Made by a program: the position numbers and the translations under genes | Source of the DNA: Geobacter sp. UBA5608 | GTDB lineage: Bacteria > Desulfobacterota > Desulfuromonadia > Geobacterales > Pseudopelobacteraceae | Direction: 5' to 3' | Assembly (NCBI GenBank): GCA_002424705.1 | Contig: DIKW01000037.1 | Coordinates: 7,113 to 13,928 of the forward strand | Length of the DNA stretch: 6,816 bases | The notes under the pieces: generated by a model | What the model saw: the letters and a program-made list of their open reading frames with translations, nothing else | Databases searched by the model: none | Told to the model about the DNA's origin: nothing | Shown: positions 1-6,403 of the stretch, in pieces | How positions within the stretch are numbered: the first letter of the stretch is position 1 | Layout: each line of letters starts with the position of its first letter

Positions 1-21
1 AACTCCCAAGGGAGGACTGCA

Positions 22-1257
22 ATGTCCGCAAAGAGAGACAACCTGATCGTCGGCCTGGACATCGGCACCACCAAGATCTGTGCCATAGTCGGCAACGTGA
101 CCGAGGACGGCATCGAGATCGTCGGTATCGGCACCAGTCCGTCCAACGGCCTGCGCAAGGGTGTGGTGATCAATATTGAGAGCACGGTGGCCTCGATCAA
201 GAAATCGATCGAAGAGGCAGAACTGATGGCCGGCTGCGAGATCAAGTCGGTCTACGCCGGCATTGCCGGCGGCCATATCAAGGGGATCAACTCCGATGGG
301 GTGATCGCCATCAAAAATCGCGAGGTTAATCAGGACGACGTGCGGCGGGTGATCGACGCTGCCAAGGCGATCAATATTCCGATGGATCGCGAGGTGATCC
401 ATATCCTGCCTCAGGAGTTCATCATCGACGAGCAGGACGGCATCCGCGAGCCGCTGGGGATGAGCGGGGTACGGCTGGAGGCCAAGGTACACATCGTGAC
501 CGGGGCGGTCACCAGTGCCCAGAACATCGTCAAATCCTGCAACCGGGCCGGTCTGGACGTGGCCGATATCGTGCTGGAGCAATTGGCCTCGGCCGAGGCG
601 GTGCTCTCGCCGGATGAAAAGGAGCTGGGTGTCTGCCTGGTGGATATCGGCGGCGGCACCACCGATATCGCCCTCTTTGCCGATGGCGCCATCAAATACA
701 CCTCGGTGATCTCTCTGGGGGGCAACCACCTGACCAACGACATCGCCGTGGGCCTGCGTACCCCGATGGCCGAGGCGGAGAAGATCAAGCGCAACCATGG
801 CTGCTGTCTGGCCGCCCTGGTGGGCAAGGATGAAAAGATCGAGGTGCCCAGCGTGGGCGGGCGCAAGCCGCGGGAGCTTTCGCGTAACGTGCTGTGCGAG
901 ATTCTGGGCCCCCGCGTGGAGGAACTGTTCACCCTGGTCAACCGTGAGATCGTCAAGTCTGGACTTGAAGATGCCATCGCTTCTGGGGTTGTAATTACCG
1001 GTGGATCCAGTATACTGGAAGGCATGCCGGAGCTGGCAGAGCAGATCTTCAATCTGCCGGTGCGGCGCGGCTTCCCCCAGAAGATCGGGGGCTTGATCGA
1101 TGTGGTCAACTCACCAGCCTACTCCACGGGGGTCGGTTTGATCATCTACGGCAGTCGCAACATCGGACCACGCGAGTTTCCCGCCACCAAATCGGAAGAC
1201 AGCATCTTCAGCACCACCACCCGGCGCATGAAGAACTGGTTCCGGGAGTTCTTCTAG
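22..1257 (+). CDS. ftsA: Cell division protein FtsA, actin-like membrane tether for FtsZ
   Basis: The 411-aa product is an actin-fold ATPase that binds the FtsZ C-terminal peptide, tethers the Z-ring to the inner membrane and recruits later divisome proteins. Visible parts, in order: phosphate-1 loop GLDIGTTK (11-18); the FtsA-specific SHS2/1C region (about 84-162), with the typical HILPQEF stretch at 127-133; phosphate-2 loop DIGGGTTDIA (208-217); adenosine motif VITGGSSILEGM (324-335); and a C-terminal amphipathic helix RRMKNWFREFF (401-411), the membrane-targeting element. Length is normal for the family. The ATG is preceded by AAGGGAGG (8-15) with 6 nt spacing. ftsZ follows after 74 bp on the same strand, the canonical ftsA-ftsZ order; ftsQ would be expected just left of the window. 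No damage is seen. Confidence 0.98.
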   Translation: MSAKRDNLIVGLDIGTTKICAIVGNVTEDGIEIVGIGTSPSNGLRKGVVINIESTVASIKKSIEEAELMAGCEIKSVYAGIAGGHIKGINSDGVIAIKNREVNQDDVRRVIDAAKAINIPMDREVIHILPQEFIIDEQDGIREPLGMSGVRLEAKVHIVTGAVTSAQNIVKSCNRAGLDVADIVLEQLASAEAVLSPDEKELGVCLVDIGGGTTDIALFADGAIKYTSVISLGGNHLTNDIAVGLRTPMAEAEKIKRNHGCCLAALVGKDEKIEVPSVGGRKPRELSRNVLCEILGPRVEELFTLVNREIVKSGLEDAIASGVVITGGSSILEGMPELAEQIFNLPVRRGFPQKIGGLIDVVNSPAYSTGVGLIIYGSRNIGPREFPATKSEDSIFSTTTRRMKNWFREFF

Positions 1258-1331
1258 GACTCTCCGACGGAAGGCTTGCGTGTAGGCAATCAAGCATTCA
1301 ATGACATGCAGATACAGCAAAGGGGGAGCGG

Positions 1332-2498
<1,167 letters not shown>

Positions 2499-2515
2499 AC
2501 CCTGCAAAAACGTTT

Positions 2516-2545
2516 AAGGAGCGGTGTCTGACGATGCCGCTCCTT
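2516..2545 (+). other. Stem-loop directly after ftsZ
   Basis: AAGGAGCGG (2516-2524) and CCGCTCCTT (2537-2545) form a perfect 9-bp stem with a 12-nt loop, 17 nt after the ftsZ stop codon. No T-run follows, so it is not itself a standard intrinsic terminator. It could protect the 3' end of the ftsZ mRNA or assist the terminator that starts 4 nt later. The pairing is seen directly; the role is inferred. Confidence 0.6.
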
Positions 2546-2548
2546 CCT

Positions 2549-2591
2549 GCCCGGCTTCCTCCCCCCCTCCTTGGATGCCGGGCCTTTTTTT
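2549..2591 (+). terminator. Rho-independent terminator of the ftsA-ftsZ operon
   Basis: GCCCGGC (2549-2555) pairs with GCCGGGC (2577-2583), a 7-bp all-GC stem. A C and then seven T (2585-2591) follow. The loop is long (21 nt, C-rich), which is not ideal, but the strong stem, the T-run and the position about 50 nt after the ftsZ stop support termination on the + strand. Confidence 0.8.
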
Positions 2592-2609
2592 ATTCCGCTT
2601 CTCCGCTTC

Positions 2610-2716
2610 CAGATCACGGCGCTAGCTGCGTTGGCTTTGTCGTCGGCTCCTCGACGTACTCGTTCAGTACGCCTGCGTCGCCTCCTCCTTGCCGTCTTGC
2701 TATCATCCGTGATCTG
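2610..2716. repeat. 107-bp imperfect palindrome, probable REP/MITE-like intergenic repeat
   Basis: The ends are perfect 10-bp inverted arms: CAGATCACGG (2610-2619) and CCGTGATCTG (2707-2716). The centre is a 6-bp hairpin: CGTACT (2655-2660) and AGTACG (2666-2671) around a 5-nt loop. Both inversions share the same centre (position 2663), so the whole segment is one long imperfect palindrome and not two chance hairpins. The 41 bases between arm and hairpin on each side match only partly. It encodes nothing convincing. The look (outer arms, inner GTAC hairpin, GC-rich shoulders) is that of a dispersed intergenic repeat family I believe is common in Geobacter-type genomes; copy number cannot be seen here. 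Confidence 0.7.
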
Positions 2717-2857
2717 AAACCGGAGTAATTGCTTCAGGTATTGCAGTCGTGGGCGTACATTACGACTAACCACCATTTCGGCTTAATCCCACACGTACCA
2801 TACCAAGAAAAACCAGCATGTTGTAGTCTTATGCTTTTTACCATGCCTTGTATTTTT
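2717..2857. other. Non-coding AT-rich spacer, likely holding the left element boundary
   Basis: No ORF, tRNA or other RNA gene is recognised here. Base composition falls towards AT from left to right (45% GC in 2761-2820, 33% in 2821-2880). One weak inverted repeat, AGCAT (2815-2819) / ATGCT (2831-2835), has AAAAA on its left (after two intervening bases) and TTTTT on its right, so it could be a weak bidirectional terminator or an imperfect integrase core site. Because host features (terminator, palindrome) lie to the left and the integrase lies to the right, the left attachment junction is most likely within this spacer or the motif cluster that follows. This is inference from layout only. 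Confidence 0.35.
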
Positions 2858-2926
2858 GTTACCTAGTGTTACCTATACGGTGATATAGTTAAATTAGGTA
2901 ACAAGGACGTCATATAGGTAACAAGG
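2858..2926. promoter_or_regulatory. Cluster of four GTTACCT/AGGTAAC motifs before the integrase gene
   Basis: GTTACCT occurs at 2858-2864 and 2868-2874, spaced exactly 10 bp. Its complement AGGTAAC occurs at 2896-2902 and 2916-2922, spaced exactly 20 bp. The last two extend to a shared 11-mer, AGGTAACAAGG (2896-2906, 2916-2926); the first copy matches 9 bases of that longer form (TTGTTACCT). Spacing in whole helical turns puts the copies of each pair on one DNA face, as expected for protein-binding sites. They are either arm-type sites for the integrase N-terminal domain or operators controlling int, or both. A possible -10 (TATAGT, 2884-2889) lies between the two pairs, and the last copy reaches into the int Shine-Dalgarno. 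No good -35 was found. Confidence 0.7.
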
Positions 2927-2933
2927 GGGCCGT

Positions 2934-4130
2934 ATGGCAGCAGAAAGAGTGCGCTTGACTGACGCCCGGGTGAGGGAGCTCTCACTGCCTGAGGGCAAGG
3001 TTCAGGTGGACGTGTGGGACGATGAAATAAGGGGGTTCGGTGTCAGGGTCGGCGCCAAGTCAAAGACCTTCTTCGTCATGGGCCGGGTCAACGGTAAAGT
3101 GGTGCGTCCGAAGATCGGGCGCTTCCCCAAGATCGGCACGACGGCTGCCAGGAGCAAGGCAAGGATCATGCTCGGAGAAATGGAGCTGGGAAAGAATCCG
3201 ACCGATGCAAAGAGGGCCGTACGGTCGGAGCAGGACCGCAAAAAGAAGGCTGACCTTGATACCAGTGACACAGTTTCGGCGATGTTCGAGGCCATGCTTG
3301 CCACCAAGAAGGATCTCTCTCCGGTTACTGTGCAGGGTTACCGCTACAGCTTCAAGCGGCTGCTGACTATTCACGGAGCCAAGGTAGACAAGGTCAGCCG
3401 GGAGCAGGTGCTTTCCCTACATCAGCAGATAGAACGGGACAGTGGTCCCTATGCTGCGAACCGCGCAAGCTGTCTGCTGTCTTCGATTCTGAACTACTCA
3501 AGGGCAGTGATCGGGAGGCCGGCCGGTAACCCGGTAACGGTGCTGACTGACGTCAAGGCCTGGTGCGAAGAGAAGCCCAAAAAGGTCAAGCTCAGTACCC
3601 CGCAGATACAGCTGTTCCTGCAAGAAGTCGATAAGCTAGGGGGCCACAATGCTTCTGACCTCTACAGGCTGTTGCTCTACACTGGAATGAGGAAGTCTGA
3701 GGGTATGGGGTTGCGGTGGGAGGATGTAGACCTTCAGGCAGGCACTCTGCACGTCCCTGACACAAAAAACAAGACGCCGCTGACTCTGCCCATGCCCTCT
3801 CAGGTGAAAACGATCCTCAGTGAACGCTGGGCGCGTTGGAACAGGCCCGAACAAGGACCCGTCTTCCCTACTCACGGGAAAAGCGGTCACTCGTCGAGGG
3901 ATCATCACCTTGCCGAGAAGATAAAGAAGGTCGTGCCGGGATTCTCTGCACACTGGCTGCGTAAGACCTTCACGACGGTTGCGGTAGCCGCGGGGGTTGA
4001 CAGTATGGTGGTTGATCGGCTGACAAACCACAAGCCCAGGGGGATCACAGCAAGGCACTACTACGAGCCAGACATTGAAGATTTGCGCGTACCGATGCAG
4101 AAGGTGGCTGACAGGATAGATGCTGCATAA
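2934..4130 (+). CDS. P4-type tyrosine recombinase / integrase with N-terminal arm-binding domain
   Basis: The 398-aa product is a site-specific recombinase expected to integrate and excise the element. The N-terminal part (about 1-95) resembles the DUF4102/arm-type DNA-binding domain, with RGFGVRV (33-39) and the GRFPKIG turn (62-68). The core-binding (SAM-like) domain spans about 113-210 and the catalytic domain about 220-390. Active-site residues are visible: R253 in TGMRKSE, K278 in DTKNK, H340 and R343 in HWLRKTF, H366 in NHKP, and nucleophile Y376 in ARHYYEPD (Y377 is the alternative). All are present and length is normal, so it is probably functional. The ATG has AAGGGGG (2923-2929) 4 nt upstream, overlapping the last AGGTAAC repeat, which suggests autoregulation. 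It converges with the phage genes downstream. Confidence 0.95.
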   Translation: MAAERVRLTDARVRELSLPEGKVQVDVWDDEIRGFGVRVGAKSKTFFVMGRVNGKVVRPKIGRFPKIGTTAARSKARIMLGEMELGKNPTDAKRAVRSEQDRKKKADLDTSDTVSAMFEAMLATKKDLSPVTVQGYRYSFKRLLTIHGAKVDKVSREQVLSLHQQIERDSGPYAANRASCLLSSILNYSRAVIGRPAGNPVTVLTDVKAWCEEKPKKVKLSTPQIQLFLQEVDKLGGHNASDLYRLLLYTGMRKSEGMGLRWEDVDLQAGTLHVPDTKNKTPLTLPMPSQVKTILSERWARWNRPEQGPVFPTHGKSGHSSRDHHLAEKIKKVVPGFSAHWLRKTFTTVAVAAGVDSMVVDRLTNHKPRGITARHYYEPDIEDLRVPMQKVADRIDAA

Positions 4131-4346
4131 AGGGGTGAACGAATCGGTCACTTTTCAAGTGCTTGTTTTGACACAAACCCGTTAAATCAACGGGGGTAAC
4201 GATCTGTTACCCCCTACCTTCAAAGGGTGTGCATCGGGTGCACCCCCCTATGCCCCTGCAATCTCTGACGCCTCACAATATGAGACCGCGATGCCACCCA
4301 CGTTCACGTGCCGTCAATTTCAAAAATTTGTTTTTCTGCGGATACA
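4131..4346. other. Non-coding convergent intergenic region with overlapping inverted repeats
   Basis: This 216-bp stretch separates the 3' end of the integrase from the 3' end of the minus-strand phage genes. It holds CCCGTT (4178-4183) / AACGGG (4189-4194), a 6-bp stem with a 5-nt loop. Overlapping it by three G is GGGGGTAAC (4192-4200) / GTTACCCCC (4206-4214), a perfect 9-bp stem with loop GATCT. A third possible stem joins GGGTG (4225-4229) and CACCC (4241-4245). None has a clear T-run, so they are weak intrinsic terminator candidates, though one or two could end the converging transcripts. CTCA/TGAG at 4272-4284 is minor. No gene, and in particular no start of a large terminase gene, is seen. 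Confidence 0.6.
4192..4214. repeat. Perfect 9-bp inverted repeat containing GGTAAC/GTTACC
   Basis: GGGGGTAAC, five bases (GATCT), then GTTACCCCC. Its inner half, GGTAAC/GTTACC, is the core of the four motifs in front of the integrase gene, here arranged as a close palindrome. It may be a further binding site for the same protein, so that int is flanked by sites on both sides, or a transcript-ending stem. The first three G also form the right arm of the stem at 4178-4194, so the two stems exclude each other in RNA. Confidence 0.6.
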
Positions 4347-4598
4347 CTACCCGTCATATCTCTGGCAGCCATACGGTAGCTTGCGCGGGTGCAGCAGTTT
4401 GAATTCAGCAATGAGTAGGTCACGGTTGGTAAGCCATACCTTCTGCTGATCTTCAAAGGGGGTGAAATAACGCCACGTCAGATAGTCTTCTTCACCTAGT
4501 TGACGGTCATACTCTCCTGTCAGGAGGTAATGCTTGACAACTGCAGGCAATAAAGCTACCTGTCGTGACCGTGGGAGCCTTTTTCGGTTGGTAGCCAT
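4347..4598 (-). CDS. Small phage protein of the type found after terminase small subunit
   Basis: The 83-aa product has no known biochemical role. It begins with a basic stretch (RKRLPRSRQ, 5-13). The remainder (LTGEYD 26-31, WRYFTPFED 42-50, RDLLIAEFKLLHPRKLPYG 59-77) resembles a family of small phage proteins that end in a 'HPG-RP-aWW'-like region and are usually encoded between terminase small and large subunit genes. The tryptophans usual near that end are replaced here (YGCQRYDG). The ATG at 4598 is chosen because GGGGAGGTGA lies just upstream, within the terminase gene end; a longer reading from 4646 would overlap that gene and lacks this site. It starts 4 nt after the terminase stop, so they are translated together. 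A large terminase gene would be expected next but is absent. Confidence 0.75.
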   Translation of the reverse strand: MATNRKRLPRSRQVALLPAVVKHYLLTGEYDRQLGEEDYLTWRYFTPFEDQQKVWLTNRDLLIAEFKLLHPRKLPYGCQRYDG

Positions 4599-4602
4599 AC
4601 AG

Positions 4603-4917
4603 TCACCTCCCCAAAGGTCTACCGGGACCATCTTGGAGCGGTTCAACGTCCAGGTTCAAAGCCTTGATCGCTGTCATCATCGCCGCTCTGGAATCACGCT
4701 CAATAGTTGCGCAAGGATGGGCCTTGAATTGACCGAAACGGTCGGGTAGATGCAGGCCTTCTTTTTTGATGATATCAGCGGCTTGCTTCATCCGGTCGAA
4801 TGCCTCGCAGGCAGTCGTCAGCAGCAAAAGACCGGCTTTGTCATCGATGTTGTACTCCTGTTGAAGTTCCATCCATAGGTGCTGACCAGCCTTGCTGAGG
4901 TGCTTTGGTACCGTCAT
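4603..4917 (-). CDS. Phage terminase small subunit, P27 family
   Basis: The 104-aa product is expected to recognise the packaging site on phage DNA and hand it to the large terminase subunit. Family features: helical N-terminus PKHLSKAGQHLW (4-15), CEAFDRM (37-43), the LPDRFGQFKAHP block (57-68), TIERDSRAAM (71-80), and the typical basic end LNLDVEP (88-94) ... GPGRPLGR (97-104). Length is normal for small P27-type members. The ATG at 4917 is preferred over TTG at 4938 because GGGAGGGG sits 5 nt upstream of it and the protein then begins right at the conserved part. It is the fifth gene of the visible run, with a 123-nt gap from the gp10-like gene before it. Placement after gp10 rather than at the head of the operon is unusual. 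Confidence 0.9.
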   Translation of the reverse strand: MTVPKHLSKAGQHLWMELQQEYNIDDKAGLLLLTTACEAFDRMKQAADIIKKEGLHLPDRFGQFKAHPCATIERDSRAAMMTAIKALNLDVEPLQDGPGRPLGR

Positions 4918-5040
4918 ATCCCCTCCCAAATTTTTCAAAGGAAACCTTTATTCTATGAAAACGTGGTTCGCATCCGGGTCTGTGAGCATGGGTTTATAGA
5001 GATTTGCAGGGCATACCCCCAGAGGCCACCACGCAGCCGA
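4918..5040 (-). other. 123-nt gap between the gp10-like and terminase small subunit genes
   Basis: This is the only sizeable gap in the minus-strand gene run, whose other junctions overlap or are 4 nt. It contains the terminase Shine-Dalgarno and a small stem, AAAGG (4937-4941) / CCTTT (4945-4949). No convincing promoter or terminator was recognised. It may mark a junction between gene blocks of different origin, or a start point for separate transcription of the terminase pair. Confidence 0.4.
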
Positions 5041-5532
5041 TTACTTGCCGGAACGCTTTGCAAATTCTTTCTCTATCCGCTCTTTAAGTGATACTCGGAC
5101 ATCTTCAAGTATCTTGAACTTGGTGAATTCCCATGCCGGACGCATGAACGGCTGAGCTGCCATCTTAGCGGTACCGAATTCAACAAACCTCCAGTAGTAA
5201 GCCTTTCCGCTCACGCCGATCTGTATCTTGACCTCTCCAGGCTTACCGGGTGCAGGTTTGACACGAATGCTTTTACGCATGAAGCCGGGTCGGACCTTGT
5301 TCGGGTTGCGAATCTTGCGGTTAATGTAGTGCGAGACTGTTCCTACCGGGGCCCTTCGCTTAGCCTCTGTGACGAAGACCTTTGCGCCGGCCTTGAGAGA
5401 GGCAAGCAACATGTTCCTCACAATACGTCGGGGCAGGTCGTTGCAGCGGAATACGAGATCATTCAGCCCGTCAATGTGGACATGCTCATTGTACTTCTTG
5501 TCTCCGAAATTCATCCTTATTCCGTCGGCCAT
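5041..5532 (-). CDS. HK97 gp10-like head-tail joining / neck protein
   Basis: The 163-aa product resembles the HK97 gp10 family, which acts in the connector between phage head and tail. Family signs: HIDGLNDLVFRCNDLPRRI (19-37), a helix with ASLKAGAKVFVTEAKRRAPVG (44-64), RPGFMRKSIRVKP (81-93), and the hallmark YYWRFVEFGTAKMAAQPFMRPA (112-133), matching the family's 'Y-a-FvEfGT---p-pFlrPA' core. Length is typical. The ATG at 5532 has GGGGGA upstream; a second ATG at 5514 is possible, but its Shine-Dalgarno is too close. The gene overlaps the preceding 72-aa gene by 16 bp, implying translational coupling. In ordinary phages this gene follows the capsid and connector genes; here none of those is adjacent. 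Confidence 0.88.
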   Translation of the reverse strand: MADGIRMNFGDKKYNEHVHIDGLNDLVFRCNDLPRRIVRNMLLASLKAGAKVFVTEAKRRAPVGTVSHYINRKIRNPNKVRPGFMRKSIRVKPAPGKPGEVKIQIGVSGKAYYWRFVEFGTAKMAAQPFMRPAWEFTKFKILEDVRVSLKERIEKEFAKRSGK

Positions 5533-5735
5533 GGCTCATTCCCCCTGATTTTTTGTAATATGCTTATGCACGTCTGACGGGTGAATTGGGGGACATCGGC
5601 CCCAGACTGGACCGCCTTGACGCAGGATGCTACGAAGTCGATTTCTAGCTGAGTGACTTTGCCGCTGTTGTAGGCGGCAGCCAACATTCGCAGATCGGAT
5701 TGCCTAAAATGCTGAATGTCGTGTGGTATATTCAT
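5517..5735 (-). CDS. 72-aa phage protein of unknown function
   Basis: I do not recognise a named family. The sequence looks like one small helical domain: SDLRMLAAAYNSGKVTQ (13-29), EIDFVASCVKAVQSGADV (31-48), then FTRQTCISILQKI (51-63). The 'acidic helix, gap, T-x-x-Q ... L-x-K-I' layout recalls small proteins in phage and replication-linked loci whose end reads 'lt-kQ---L--I'; this is a weak resemblance. It has no signal peptide or membrane segment. The start codon overlaps the protease stop in an ATGA (5732-5735) and the gene overlaps gp10 by 16 bp, so the three are surely co-translated. Tight coupling, not family membership, is the reason to call it real. Confidence 0.75.
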   Translation of the reverse strand: MNIPHDIQHFRQSDLRMLAAAYNSGKVTQLEIDFVASCVKAVQSGADVPQFTRQTCISILQKIRGNEPWPTE

Positions 5736-6403
5736 GCCGACCTCGATACTCTCTTCAGGTGCATCAAGTCAGTGAACAACGGATCCGGCGCGATTATCTC
5801 GTCAACAAAGCCAAGGGCCAAAGCTTCCTGTGGAGTGAACAGCGTGTCCTGATCCATCCAGGCTTGCAGCTGCTCGATTGGGATTCCTGTCCTCATTTGG
5901 AAGATGCTCGCAATGTACGTGTTGAAGCCTTCCTGCTCTTTGTCCGTGGTCTCTGGCTTGCCTTTGTCGGGGTAGCCGTTGTGGATCGCATAGAACGCAT
6001 CCGAGGCAATGTAGGCACGTTCACCAGCTGCAGCCAGCACAGCACTGGCCGAGGCCGCGAGACCTGAAACAACGGTGGTGATGGTCTTATGATCGACCAG
6101 GCTGCTGAGTGCGTTCAGGACCTTGAACATCTCCAGCGCATTGCCGCCGGTAGAATTCAACCGCACATTGATACAGGCCGCCTTAACCTGCAGTATCCTT
6201 TCACAGAGCTGGTCTGTGTTGCCAATGAAGTCAAAGATCAGCACGTCGGCAATCTGCCCGTTCTCCTCGATGCACCAAAAGTTATCCTTGGTACCGCCGC
6301 AACGCTGGTTCAACATGACAAACCGCTCAAGGCGCTGCATGTCTTGCGGCTGCAGTCTGGTCCGGCATTCGTTCCAGGGAATCCCAAAGCCTGAATAGTC
6401 CAT
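5732..6403 (-). CDS. ClpP-like phage head maturation (prohead) protease
   Basis: The 223-aa product is a serine protease of the ClpP/crotonase fold, of the type phages use to cleave scaffold or capsid proteins during head assembly. Numbering from an upstream TTG codon (one more than from the ATG): oxyanion-region NSTGG (84-88), nucleophile S119 in GLAASAS, H142 in AIHNGY, and probable D187 in MDQDTLFTPQEALALGFVDEI. The triad appears complete. ATG at 6403 is chosen over TTG 6406: GGAGG lies at good spacing and the ATG shares one base with the stop of the upstream gene (TGATG). It overlaps the next gene by 4 nt. The N-terminal 50 residues are less typical. In most phages portal precedes and capsid follows; neither is present here. 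It could also be a host-like ClpP paralogue, but context argues for phage. Confidence 0.88.
   Translation of the reverse strand: MDYSGFGIPWNECRTRLQPQDMQRLERFVMLNQRCGGTKDNFWCIEENGQIADVLIFDFIGNTDQLCERILQVKAACINVRLNSTGGNALEMFKVLNALSSLVDHKTITTVVSGLAASASAVLAAAGERAYIASDAFYAIHNGYPDKGKPETTDKEQEGFNTYIASIFQMRTGIPIEQLQAWMDQDTLFTPQEALALGFVDEIIAPDPLFTDLMHLKRVSRSA

Noticed and set aside
411..1109. Long minus-strand open frame inside ftsA
   Set aside because: A shadow of the GC-rich ftsA coding frame: low-complexity Ser/Pro/Thr/Arg composition, and ftsA itself is certain.
2534..2728. 64-codon open frame on + after ftsZ, with AAGGAG upstream
   Set aside because: It lies across a stem-loop, the terminator and the palindromic repeat; its Shine-Dalgarno is the arm of the hairpin, and the protein has no sensible features.
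2815..2835. AGCAT/ATGCT inverted repeat as the attachment core
   Set aside because: Too short and no second copy is visible in the window; without the right end this cannot be supported.
3523..3538. Tandem CCGGTAAC CCGGTAAC inside the integrase gene
   Set aside because: It carries the GGTAAC core, but it encodes an ordinary GNPVT stretch in the core-binding domain; chance in coding sequence is more likely than a binding site.
4168..4173. TTGACA as a promoter -35 after the integrase
   Set aside because: No -10-like hexamer lies at 16-18 bp spacing, and the downstream plus strand has no gene.
5723..6398. Plus-strand open frames opposite the protease gene
   Set aside because: Antisense shadows of a clear ClpP-like gene; no ribosome binding sites or domains.
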